Shown here in pieces: positions 42,915 to 51,424 of a stretch of 53,761 bases of DNA (position 1 is its first letter; every line of letters starts with the position of its first letter). Source of the stretch: an uncultured Saprospiraceae bacterium (GTDB lineage Bacteria; Bacteroidota; Bacteroidia; Chitinophagales; Saprospiraceae). A program made the position numbers and the translations under genes. Under the pieces are notes generated by a model. The model worked only from the letters and a program-made list of their open reading frames with translations, was not told the DNA's origin and searched no databases. The stretch covers positions 1 to 53,761 of the forward strand of contig CALDGQ010000054.1 in assembly GCA_937941765.1 (NCBI GenBank), read 5' to 3'.

Positions 42915-44507
42915 ATGACAAATTATAAGTCAAAAAACTACAAATCTACGCTTGAAGTCATTCGAGCGTTAAAAGAAAAACACGGATCTAGCTGGGCTGG
43001 AATAAGTCCAGAAAATGCAGCTCGAATTACGATTCAAAATCGATTCAAGACTGGATTGGATATCGCTAAATATACGGCAGCGATTATGCGTCAAGACATG
43101 GCTGAATATGATGCCGATTCATCAAAATATACTCAGTCATTGGGATGTTGGCATGGATTCGTTGCACAGCAAAAAATGATTGCAGTCAAAAAACACTCGT
43201 CAACTAACAAGAAATACTTATACCTTTCTGGTTGGATGGTGGCAGCATTACGTTCTGAATTAGGTCCTTTGCCGGATCAGTCAATGCATGAAAAAACTGC
43301 AGTTCCAAAATTAATTGAAGAGATTTATACTTTTTTACGTCAGGCAGATGCTGTTGAATTGAATGACTTATTTCGTCGCTTAGAAGAAGGAGAGGATGTC
43401 CAATCTGAAATCGATAATTTTGAAACTCATGTAGTTCCAATTATTGCGGATATTGATGCAGGTTTCGGAAATGAAGAAGCTACTTATTTATTAGCGAAAA
43501 AAATGATTGAAGCAGGAGCGTGTGCGCTTCAAATTGAAAATCAAGTATCTGATGCAAAACAATGTGGTCACCAAGATGGAAAGGTAACAGTACCGCATGA
43601 AGACTTTATTGCTAAGTTGAATGCTTTACGTTATGCGTTTTTAGAACTAGGAGTTACTGATGGTATTATCGTTGCACGAACGGATTCAGAAGGTGCTGGT
43701 TTGACTCAAAAATTACCAGTATCTAAGGAGAAAGGTGATCTTGCTTCAAAGTATTTAGCATTTGTAGAAGCAGAAGAAGTAACGATTGAAGAAGCAAATG
43801 ACGATGATGTTTTATTAAAAAGAGATGGCAAACTAGTACGTCCGGTACGGATGCCAAATGGTTTATACAAATTCAAAGAAGGATCAAATATTGATCGTGT
43901 TGTATTAGACTGTATCACCAGTTTACAAAATGGAGCCGACTTACTTTGGATAGAAACACCAACACCACATGTCGGTCAAATTGCACACATGGTGAATAGA
44001 ATTAGAGAAGTAGAACCATCTGCAAAATTAGTTTATAACAATTCTCCTTCATTTAATTGGACGATCAATTTCCGCCAGCAAGTATATGATGCAATGGTGG
44101 AAGCAGGTGAAGATGTTACTGCTTACGAACGTGGAGCGTTGATGGATGTTAAATACGATGAGACTGCTTTGTCAAAACGTGCTGATGATTTGATTCGTAC
44201 ATTCCAGGTAGATGCAGCTCGTGATGCTGGGATTTTCCATCATTTAATTACTTTACCAACTTACCATACCACTGCATTGCAGATGAACAACTTATCAAAA
44301 GGTTACTTTGGTGAATTGGGAATGTTGGCTTATGTTCAAGGTATCCAACGTCAAGAAATTCGTAAGGGTGTATCTTGTGTGAAACATCAGCGGATGTCGG
44401 GTTCTGACATGGGTGATGACCACAAAACATTCTTTGCTGGTGAAAAAGCATTGAAAGCAGGTGGTGCAAAAAATACAAGTAATCAATTTGATTCTGTTCC
44501 AGTTTAA
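42915..44507 (+). CDS. aceA: Isocitrate lyase
   Basis: The ATG at 42915 (MTNYKSKNYKSTLEVIRAL) is the likely start, giving 530 residues; a frame from 42813 would add 34 residues of unlikely sequence. This is the long ICL class. Key parts: 'PIIADIDAGFGNEEATYLLAKKMIEAGACALQIENQVSDAKQCGHQDGKVTVP' in form, with the nucleophilic Cys of K-Q-C-G-H, 'IIVARTDSEGA', 'LLWIETPTP' and 'YNNSPSFNW'. It cleaves isocitrate to glyoxylate and succinate, supplying malate synthase. A perfect terminator follows at 44572. Confidence 0.97.
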   Translation: MTNYKSKNYKSTLEVIRALKEKHGSSWAGISPENAARITIQNRFKTGLDIAKYTAAIMRQDMAEYDADSSKYTQSLGCWHGFVAQQKMIAVKKHSSTNKKYLYLSGWMVAALRSELGPLPDQSMHEKTAVPKLIEEIYTFLRQADAVELNDLFRRLEEGEDVQSEIDNFETHVVPIIADIDAGFGNEEATYLLAKKMIEAGACALQIENQVSDAKQCGHQDGKVTVPHEDFIAKLNALRYAFLELGVTDGIIVARTDSEGAGLTQKLPVSKEKGDLASKYLAFVEAEEVTIEEANDDDVLLKRDGKLVRPVRMPNGLYKFKEGSNIDRVVLDCITSLQNGADLLWIETPTPHVGQIAHMVNRIREVEPSAKLVYNNSPSFNWTINFRQQVYDAMVEAGEDVTAYERGALMDVKYDETALSKRADDLIRTFQVDAARDAGIFHHLITLPTYHTTALQMNNLSKGYFGELGMLAYVQGIQRQEIRKGVSCVKHQRMSGSDMGDDHKTFFAGEKALKAGGAKNTSNQFDSVPV

Positions 44508-44571
44508 GTTTTTAGGAATAAGATGAATTATAGATACTGGTTGTAAATATATTGTTGCAATCAATAATTTT

Positions 44572-44613
44572 AAAAACGGCAGCTGGACCAATTTGGTTTG
44601 CTGCCGTTTTTTT
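44572..44613 (+). terminator. Terminator of the aceBA unit
   Basis: AAAACGGCAGC pairs with GCTGCCGTTTT, a 16-base loop between, followed by TTT. The perfect 11-bp stem 65 bases after the aceA stop is a strong terminator and, being symmetrical with an A-run on the other side, may work both ways. Confidence 0.92.
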
Positions 44614-44646
44614 CATAGAATGGTGCAACCATTCGACCGTTCGACC

Positions 44647-44682
44647 AAAAAAAAGACCTTCCCGGAAAACGGAAAAGCCTTT
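44647..44682 (-). terminator. Terminator for the minus-strand malate synthase
   Basis: On the minus strand AAAGGCTTTTCCG pairs with CGGGAAGGTCTTT (13 bp with three G-U pairs), followed by a run of eight Ts (A-run at 44647-44654 on the plus strand). G-U pairs form only in the minus-strand RNA, which fixes the direction. Confidence 0.7.
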
Positions 44683-44811
44683 AATTCTACTGTTTAAAAT
44701 TGGTTCGTTTGAATTGATGAAGTTGTAGTTAGTCCCTTGACTAGTATATTGAAATCGTCCTATTCATTAATAGCGACAATCAAATAATTTCTTTGATTTC
44801 TAAAATAACTA

Positions 44812-46410
44812 TTAAAGCTGCTCATAAGCTGATAAAGTCAAAAACTCCTCATACTCATCTTGCATCACCAACTTTGTAAAAAGTTCTGTTGCTTCTTTAA
44901 ATTTACCGTTCTTAAAATTGTCAGCACCGACATATGTTTCGATATCTGTCATTTCATCCTTAATCATTTGAGCAACCAAATCTTCCGTGACAATAGTGCC
45001 ATCTTCCATTTTGGTTTTATTTTGCATCCATTGCCAAACTTGTGTTCTAGAAATTTCAGCAGTTGCAGCATCTTCCATTAAATTATGAATAGCAGCGGCA
45101 CCGTTTCCTCTTAGCCAACTCTCGATGTATAGTATTCCTACGTTAATATTTTGTTTTAAACCAGCCATAGTCACCGTTCCCTTCGGCACCATCAACAAAT
45201 CTTTCGGTGAAATATTCACATCCAATCTTTTGTTATTGATCTGATTCGCATTTGGCATATGCGTATTGAAAATATCCATTACTGCTGTTACCATTCCTGG
45301 ATGAGCAACCCAAGTTCCGTCATGTCCATCTTTAGCTTCTCTTGTTTTGCCAACACGAACTTTGTCCATAGCTATTGTATTTGCAACTTCATCATTCTTG
45401 ATTGGAATTTGTGCAGCCATTCCGCCCATTGCGTGCACACCACGTTTATGGCAGGTCTTGATAACCAATTGGCTATAAGATTTCATACAATGTGTTTCCA
45501 TTCCAACTTGAGCTCTATTTGGAAAAACAAATCCATCTAGATTTCTGAATTTTTTAATAAAACTAAAAATGTAGTCCCAACGTCCGCAGTTCAATCCTGC
45601 AGAGTGATCTTTCAATTCATATAAAATCTCATCCAGTTCAAAACTGGCCAAGATGGTTTCGACTAAAACAGTTGCTTTGATTGTTTTTTGTGGGATGTTC
45701 AAATAGTCTTGAGCAAATACAAAAACTTCATTCCACAATCTTGCTTCTAAGTGACTTTCAATTTTTGGTAAATAGAAATATGGACCAGAGCCTTTTTCTA
45801 ACAATATCTTGGCATTGTGAAAAAAGAAAAGGCCAAAATCTACTAAACTTCCGCTCATTATTTCACCATCACACCACATATGCTTTTCTTCCAAGTGCCA
45901 TCCACGTGGACGAACCATTAAGGTAGTTACCTGATCATTTAGTTTATATTTTTTACCTTTTGCGTTTTCAAAAGTGATCGTTCTGTTGATTGCATCACGC
46001 AAATTGATTTGTCCGTCAATCACATTATTCCAATTCGGAGTACTACTATCTTCAAAATCTGCCATGAAAATTTTTGCACCAGAATTAAGGGCATTGATAA
46101 TCATTTTTCTGTCGACAGGTCCTGTGATTTCTACTCGACGATCCAACAAATCAGGTGGAGTAGGAGCGACCGTCCATTCAGATTCGCGGATCTGTTTGGT
46201 CTCAGGCAAAAAATCAGGCATCACACCTTTATCAATCTCTAATTGTCTTTTTTCGCGATTGACCAGCAGCGATTTTCTTTTGTTATTGAATTGCTTGTGA
46301 AGTTCAAAAAGAAAGGTCATTGCTTCTTTCGAAAGTATTTGATCATAACCAGCATGCAATTCTGCTCGAATCTCAATACCAGCTATAGAAACGGAGTTCG
46401 TATCTATCAT
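44812..46410 (-). CDS. aceB: Malate synthase (A-type), second paralogue
   Basis: 532 residues from the ATG at 46410 (MIDTNSVSIAGIE); a TTG-initiated frame at 46422 adds only four residues. It parallels the first malate synthase almost throughout: 'LLDRRVEITGPVDRKMIINALNSGAKIFMADFEDS', 'LMVRPRGWHL', 'DHSAGLNCGRWDYIFSFIKKF', 'GGMAAQIPIKND' and 'MEDAATAEISRTQVWQW' all intact, so it should be active. By eye the proteins are clearly paralogous, diverging most at the N- and C-termini. It faces the aceBA unit from the other side, separated by terminators, and has its own promoter region rather than the palindrome at 41075. Confidence 0.95.
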   Translation of the reverse strand: MIDTNSVSIAGIEIRAELHAGYDQILSKEAMTFLFELHKQFNNKRKSLLVNREKRQLEIDKGVMPDFLPETKQIRESEWTVAPTPPDLLDRRVEITGPVDRKMIINALNSGAKIFMADFEDSSTPNWNNVIDGQINLRDAINRTITFENAKGKKYKLNDQVTTLMVRPRGWHLEEKHMWCDGEIMSGSLVDFGLFFFHNAKILLEKGSGPYFYLPKIESHLEARLWNEVFVFAQDYLNIPQKTIKATVLVETILASFELDEILYELKDHSAGLNCGRWDYIFSFIKKFRNLDGFVFPNRAQVGMETHCMKSYSQLVIKTCHKRGVHAMGGMAAQIPIKNDEVANTIAMDKVRVGKTREAKDGHDGTWVAHPGMVTAVMDIFNTHMPNANQINNKRLDVNISPKDLLMVPKGTVTMAGLKQNINVGILYIESWLRGNGAAAIHNLMEDAATAEISRTQVWQWMQNKTKMEDGTIVTEDLVAQMIKDEMTDIETYVGADNFKNGKFKEATELFTKLVMQDEYEEFLTLSAYEQL

Positions 46411-46719
46411 TGATAGGTTCAATTAATAAAAGTTGAGAAATTAAATTTTCGAATAAAACTAAAGGGAATGCTCTTATTGATAGGTCAAATTAAGCACTAA
46501 ATCGACGATAAATCAATGAGAATGGTGTTCGTACATATTATAAACAAATGTCACACCAAAAAAAAATTTCAATAAATCTTTCAAGAAAACAACACTAAAT
46601 AATGTAGATAATTTTTACTCAGACGAAATTTCCTTGTTGAATTTTATAGGTGGGAAATTTACTTTTGAAAAGTAGGATGCGTTTAGAATTTAATAATGTT
46701 TTAGCTAAAAAATGCTAAA
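46411..46719. other. Gap upstream of the second malate synthase
   Basis: No gene supported. ATTGATAGGTTCAATTA (46409-46425, overlapping the start codon) recurs as ATTGATAGGTCAAATTA (46476-46492), 67 bases apart, and TTTAGC / GCTAAA form a small hairpin at about 46703-46722, next to the end of the GNAT gene. Confidence 0.45.
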
Positions 46720-47178
46720 CTACTCATCAATACTCAAACGCATCTTTAGCAAATCAGGTTTGAAATTTCGTTTTTCGTAAGCTTTGACAGCACTTTTATT
46801 TTCGGCATAAACATCTAACTGGATTTCTTTCAATCCTTTTGTCTTTGCCCACTTGATTAAATGATCAATTATTTTTCCATTAATGCCTTTTCCTCGAAAA
46901 TTAGGAGACACAAACATAAAACCTAGGTAGGCATATTGATTAGGATTCTTATAAGGCTTCGAAGTTTTGATAAGCGCATAGCCGGAGCCAATTATTTCAT
47001 CATCAAAACAAGCAACAATAACACAAGCATCATCTCGTTTGATGAGGTCTTCCAAATCATAATAAGATATCGGATCATCTTTCAGATTCGGATCAAATGG
47101 TCGTTCATATCGAATAATTTCTTGTTCAATGATTTTTAGTTGGGGTACTTCTTCCAGTCTAGCTTCCCGAATAATCAT
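46720..47178 (-). CDS. GNAT acetyltransferase
   Basis: 152 residues from the ATG at 47178 (MIIREARLEEVPQLK); a GTG at 47199 is possible but adds an unlikely tail. The GNAT core is present: 'CVIVACFDDEIIGSGYALIK', 'YAYLGFMFVSPNFRGKGINGKIIDHLIKWAKTKGL' with the acetyl-CoA R-G-K-G-I-N-G-K loop, and 'QLDVYAENKSAVKAYEKRNFKPDLLKM'. It probably acts on a small molecule. Substrate unknown. Confidence 0.88.
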   Translation of the reverse strand: MIIREARLEEVPQLKIIEQEIIRYERPFDPNLKDDPISYYDLEDLIKRDDACVIVACFDDEIIGSGYALIKTSKPYKNPNQYAYLGFMFVSPNFRGKGINGKIIDHLIKWAKTKGLKEIQLDVYAENKSAVKAYEKRNFKPDLLKMRLSIDE

Positions 47179-47266
47179 GTCTAATATTATTTTAAGCACT
47201 AAAAAAAATCCTGAAGGGACGATATAATTTCAATGTTCGATGAAACCGTTCGACCACAACCCAAGC

Positions 47267-48718
47267 CTACTCAATCCGCTCCAAAGTAGCCACCAAATAC
47301 TCCCAAAATTTCTGCACCGAACTAATCTGAGCCTTCTCATCAGGAGAGTGCGCACCTCTAATGTTAGGACCAAAAGAAATCATTTCCATTTCCGGATAAT
47401 TAGTCCCTAGAATTCCACATTCCAAACCAGCATGACAAGCATTTACATTGGCTTCACCATCAAACATTTCTTTATATAAATCACTCATCAACTTCACGAT
47501 ATTAGAACCTGGCTTTGGTGCCCAACCCGGATAATCTCCTCCTGTAGTCACCGTTGCACCCATCAATTCAAAAGTAGAAGTAATAGCATTTGCTTCATCT
47601 GTTTTTTCACTGTCAACGGAACTTCTTGTTAAACAATGAATTTCATATTTACCATCTTTTAACAATACTCTTGCTAAATTATTCGAAGTCTGTACCAAGT
47701 CTTCAATATCCGGAGACATTCTATAAATACCGTTTGGACAAGCATAAATAGCACGTAATAAACTTCGTTGTAGCTTAGATGAAATAACATTCTTCACAGT
47801 TGCCGGTTCGATTTCAAATTGAATTTCTGAATCCGTAGTGCCATATTCAGCTTTTAGAACATTTTGATAATTCTCAACCCTCTTTTTGAATTCTGCATTT
47901 TTATTGTTAGGAACTGCGACTTCTGCAAAAGATTCTCTAGGTATTGCATTTCTTAAACTACCGCCGTCAATAGAATGAATTCGAAGACCTAAATCTTTAT
48001 CTACCTCAAACAAAAAACGATTCATTAATTTATTAGCATTCGCTCGGCCAAGATGAATATCCATTCCTGAGTGACCGCCAGTCAAACCTGTCAAACTAAT
48101 TTTATGAGATTTATGCTTATCTGGCATCATGATGAAATCGTATTCTCCGTTAGCAGAAACATCGATTCCACCAGCACATCCAATCGTCAATTCATGATCA
48201 TCTTCGGTATCAAGATTCAACATTATTTTTCCATCTAGCAAGCCACCTTTCAATCCCATAGCACCTGTCATTCCAGTTTCCTCATCAATTGTAAAAAGTG
48301 CTTCGATAGGAGGGTGAGCAATGTCTGTAGATTCCAAAACAGCCATGATTGCAGCAACACCAATTCCGTTATCAGCACCTAATGTAGTACCATCTGCACG
48401 CACCCAGTCTCCTTCGATCAACATCTTAATACCTTCTGTCTCAAAATCAAATGTCGTGTCCGCATTTTTTTGATGAACCATGTCTAGATGACTTTGCATT
48501 ACCACCGTCGTTTTACCTTCCATTCCTTTTGAAGCAGGTTTTTTGATAATGACATTACCGACTTCATCTACGATTGTTGCAAGTCCTAATTTTTCACCAA
48601 AGTTTTTAGCAAAGGCAATTACCCGTTCTTCTTTTTTGGAAGCGCGTGGTACTTCATTTAAGTCTGCAAAATTTTTCCAAAGAGCAATTGGTTTTAGTTG
48701 TCGGATATCTGTTGACAT
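47267..48718 (-). CDS. pepD: Aminoacyl-histidine dipeptidase (PepD, M20 family)
   Basis: 483 residues, full length. M20 metal ligands and catalytic residues in order: His77-x-Asp79 (QSHLDMV), Asp116 (LGADNGIG), Glu146-Glu147 (TIDEETGMTGAMGL), the Asp of 'LDTEDDHE', and the later 'CHAGLECG' and 'SFGPNIRGAHSPDE' His. 'GLTGGHSGMDIHLGR' and 'TEDDHELTIGCAGG' are PepD-specific. It hydrolyses Xaa-His dipeptides such as carnosine and other unspecific dipeptides in the cytosol. Between it and miaE lies the direct-repeat region at 48770-49091. Confidence 0.96.
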   Translation of the reverse strand: MSTDIRQLKPIALWKNFADLNEVPRASKKEERVIAFAKNFGEKLGLATIVDEVGNVIIKKPASKGMEGKTTVVMQSHLDMVHQKNADTTFDFETEGIKMLIEGDWVRADGTTLGADNGIGVAAIMAVLESTDIAHPPIEALFTIDEETGMTGAMGLKGGLLDGKIMLNLDTEDDHELTIGCAGGIDVSANGEYDFIMMPDKHKSHKISLTGLTGGHSGMDIHLGRANANKLMNRFLFEVDKDLGLRIHSIDGGSLRNAIPRESFAEVAVPNNKNAEFKKRVENYQNVLKAEYGTTDSEIQFEIEPATVKNVISSKLQRSLLRAIYACPNGIYRMSPDIEDLVQTSNNLARVLLKDGKYEIHCLTRSSVDSEKTDEANAITSTFELMGATVTTGGDYPGWAPKPGSNIVKLMSDLYKEMFDGEANVNACHAGLECGILGTNYPEMEMISFGPNIRGAHSPDEKAQISSVQKFWEYLVATLERIE

Positions 48719-48769
48719 ATTGTTAGTTTAATTTTTTTGAATTAATGATAAAATTAGGTAAATAATTGA

Positions 48770-49091
48770 TACCGAAACTGATTGCTATCGTGTATTTCGG
48801 TATTGAAGAAGTCGAGTACGCGAATCCACATATATATTAACGAATTCATGTTTGGTTGTCCGCGTACGCTACTTCAATATTGGACATGCTGCGGTGCAAT
48901 TTCCAAAAGCACTTTTCGAACAGTCTGACGTGCTCCTACGCGAGCCAAAGGTTTCCAATCTCTTGGCATTTTTAACGAGCGAGATGAGCGGTTGAAAACC
49001 GGCATCTTGGACGTGTTCATACGTGAGGCAGTACGAAAACAGAATTGAATGCAGATACTGGTACCGATTAACTATCGTGTATTTCGGTATT
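48770..49091. repeat. Direct repeats flanking a 290-base insert-like segment
   Basis: CTATCGTGTATTTCGGTATT occurs at 48785-48804 and again, identical, at 49072-49091. Each copy is preceded by TACCGA, which pairs with the following TCGGTA to make a short hairpin. The ~270 bases between look GC-richer than the neighbours (ACGTGCTCCTACGCGAGCC, GAGCGAGATGAGCGG). This looks like a small mobile or palindromic element bounded by a duplicated unit; no gene lies inside. Confidence 0.6.
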
Positions 49092-49102
49092 TGCGGTTCA
49101 AG

Positions 49103-49687
49103 TTAATGCAAAGCAGCCCGAATTTCCAATCCTTCAATCGCTTCCGCTTCCTTCTCTACCCACCATTCCAATCTTGAATATACTTGTTCTTCAGGAAAAT
49201 AATTCAACGCCATTTTTACAAAGATGTGTCCATGTTTTGCTTCTGACACCCAAAGCATCTTATAAAATTTTTGCAGTTCAGGATCTTCCAATGCTTCTGC
49301 AACCATTCTGAATCTTTCTGCTCCACGAGTTTCCAAAACAGAAGCGATTAATAACCGATCCAAGAAACGTTCTTCTCTTCCGGAATGACATTGTTTGATT
49401 AACGCTTTGACGTATAAGTCTTCACCAATAGAGTGTTGCAACTGAATCCCTTTACTTTCCATCAATTGGTAGACTTGTTGAAAGTGTTCAAGTTCCTCCA
49501 CTGCTGTTTCTATAAGTTCAGGAAGAATTTCAGTTCTGTTTGGATATTTAGCAACAAAACTCATAGCCATTGCAGATGCTTTCCGTTCACAATCCGCATG
49601 ATCTTGTAAGAATGCAGGAAAGTCATTCATGACCGCATCGAGCCATTCTTTTTTAGAAGCTACTGCTAGATCAAGGTTCAGTTTCAT
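49103..49687 (-). CDS. miaE: tRNA-(ms2io6A)-hydroxylase (MiaE)
   Basis: 194 residues, the normal MiaE length. Diiron-site pattern: 'DHADCERKASAMAMSF' (first Glu), 'ELIETAVEELEHFQQVYQLM' (E-E-x-x-H), 'ASVLETRGAERFRMVAEAL' (second Glu pair) and 'LWVSEAKHGHIFVKMAL' (final E-x-x-H). MiaE hydroxylates the isopentenyl group of ms2i6A37 in tRNA, improving decoding. It sits between the PepD and ARPP-1 genes on the same strand. Confidence 0.94.
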   Translation of the reverse strand: MKLNLDLAVASKKEWLDAVMNDFPAFLQDHADCERKASAMAMSFVAKYPNRTEILPELIETAVEELEHFQQVYQLMESKGIQLQHSIGEDLYVKALIKQCHSGREERFLDRLLIASVLETRGAERFRMVAEALEDPELQKFYKMLWVSEAKHGHIFVKMALNYFPEEQVYSRLEWWVEKEAEAIEGLEIRAALH

Positions 49688-50056
49688 GTAAGTTTAATTT
49701 TGTCCAAATTTAGAAAAAATTAATTCTTTTAATGAAAATATTAGGAACTAGAAACGATCTAGATTGAATAACTTTTAGAAGTTTGGAAACTTAAGTGTGA
49801 TTATTATGGGAGATTTGATTTGAAAAAAAGGTGGACTTGTTTCGTTTTACTCATCCCTGTACCTACGGACGTCCTTTTTATCTTTGAAACATGGAAGGGG
49901 ATTACGTGTCTTTATTTCGAATCCAGATATTACTCTCAAGAATTTGTAACATATTGAACACGAATTCCTCGCGTAACACCCCGCGTATGGGTCCTTTCCA
50001 TTTTTAAAGGGAAAGGAGGGAGAATTTGTATTCAAATTCGGAAGGATTGGGTTAAT
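49688..50056. other. Gap with hairpin-like units
   Basis: No gene supported; a 62-codon minus-strand frame here has poor composition. Two similar units occur: CCTTTTTATCTTTGAAACATGGAAGG (about 49872-49897) and CCTTTCCATTTTTAAAGGGAAAGG (about 49993-50016), each a short purine/pyrimidine hairpin comparable in form to the dispersed elements near the left end. Confidence 0.45.
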
Positions 50057-51115
50057 CTAAATACTAGAAAAATGAACAATCTTTCCATTGTATCTAAATT
50101 TCTTTTGCGATTCCTTCTCGCCTAAATCTTTTTTATAATCTCTTTTTACTTTCTCAAAATGAGATTCAACTTTATTAATTTTCAACTCATTTTCATTACC
50201 ATTAGAAATAGCATCCGTGATATAGCCATGCATCATCACTGAAAATTGCTTTTTGAAAAGAGTAGGGTGGTTAAAAATTTCAGTTCCTAACACTTTGTCT
50301 CCATTGACAACAATCATTCCTACAACATTATCCGTGTAATCAAATCGACCTTCAAAAAAACGAATGTATGCATCTCTTTTGTTAGTAAATTCTTCAGAAT
50401 CTTCAAGTGCAGCGTAAGTCTTCGTTTCAGATTCAGCTTTGTTTGCTCTAGTGACATCACCGACTGCTGCCCAAACGGCTTCTTGACTTTTGCTATATTT
50501 TACTTGCTGTCTCACTTCATTGGAAGCAACATTTACATAACCATTGAAAGCATAAATGTTTTTTGATTTTTTAATTCTTTCTTGAGGGACGGATTCTTCT
50601 ACTTCCATTTCTTCTTCCATTTCTCTTTCTTCTTGATATTCCCACCTTCCTTGTTCGACACAGTAGACCGGGATATTTTGAATCTTATTAGGAGTGATTA
50701 CATAATTTTGTTCTATCACTCGATCTTGTTTGCCACCAGTAATCACATCGCCAGAGATAATGATGATGGTATCTTTTGATTTATTATAAACCGTTAATTC
50801 ATTTACAGTTCCATCTCCATTGCTTCGACCAAATTCTTTCTTCTCCATGATATTGAAGCCTTTGATTTGACCAATTGATTCTTTCAAATTTTTAAACGAA
50901 GCCAATTCCGAATGTTTAGCAATATGTTCCGTACTTGCTGTTATCGGAAAGATGTGGACATCATTATGTGTAAGTATGTTGTTTTCAGAAAAATCTACTT
51001 CAAAAGGAGCTTCATTTTTAGTTGGGGTTGTTTCTGTTGTTGAATCCGTAGGCTTGTCAACATTACAACTGAAAATTGCGACTGCAAAAAGCAAGAATAA
51101 TATTCTAAATTTCAT
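50057..51115 (-). CDS. ARPP-1 domain lipoprotein
   Basis: 352 residues. The signal peptide ends in the lipobox Ser-Cys17 (AIFSCNVD), followed by a Thr-rich linker. The rest fits ARPP-1: 'NELTVYNKSKDTIIIISGDVITGGKQDRVIEQNYVI', 'IPVYCVEQGRWEY', then 'QQVKYSKSQEAVWAAVGDV' and 'GMIVVNGDKVLGTEIFNHP'. The central Glu-rich stretch (EEREMEEEMEVEE) is low complexity. ARPP-1 domains are associated with ADP-ribosylglycohydrolase or rhodanese-phosphatase proteins, but their function is unknown. Here it is an exported lipoprotein, an unusual setting. Confidence 0.82.
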   Translation of the reverse strand: MKFRILFLLFAVAIFSCNVDKPTDSTTETTPTKNEAPFEVDFSENNILTHNDVHIFPITASTEHIAKHSELASFKNLKESIGQIKGFNIMEKKEFGRSNGDGTVNELTVYNKSKDTIIIISGDVITGGKQDRVIEQNYVITPNKIQNIPVYCVEQGRWEYQEEREMEEEMEVEESVPQERIKKSKNIYAFNGYVNVASNEVRQQVKYSKSQEAVWAAVGDVTRANKAESETKTYAALEDSEEFTNKRDAYIRFFEGRFDYTDNVVGMIVVNGDKVLGTEIFNHPTLFKKQFSVMMHGYITDAISNGNENELKINKVESHFEKVKRDYKKDLGEKESQKKFRYNGKIVHFSSI

Positions 51116-51424
51116 AGGAATGTATTTTATAATAACAAGATAACCTTTTTTTTGCGGATAAATTTCTTAAACCATCAAATTGTATTAACTATTAAATACC
51201 ATTTTTATGGTACTTATAAATCGCTGATTTCAAAATCAATTTGAGGTGTTCAAACGTTTAGATTGAAATAATTTGATCAAAAATGTTAATAATACCAACA
51301 GCCAAAGGGCAAATGAGTGACAGAACTGGGTTTGGTATGGCATTTAATACCTAATTTAAGTACCTTTATATGTCCCCTAGAACTGACAAATTTTTCCTCA
51401 TTTCACGAACCATATCACACAGTT
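51116..51424. other. Divergent intergenic region
   Basis: 309 bases between the divergent ARPP-1 and lysyl-oxidase-like genes. TACCTTTA at 51361-51368 matches 7 of 8 positions of TAnnTTTG and lies 57 bases before the plus-strand start, with TTTGG at 51331; a weak promoter is possible. Nothing else is seen. Confidence 0.4.

Noticed and set aside
44812..46410. Plus-strand frames inside the second malate synthase
   Set aside because: Antisense shadows of a well-conserved enzyme gene.
49847..50035. 62-codon minus-strand frame between miaE and the ARPP-1 gene
   Set aside because: Overlaps hairpin units and has a composition unlike neighbouring proteins.
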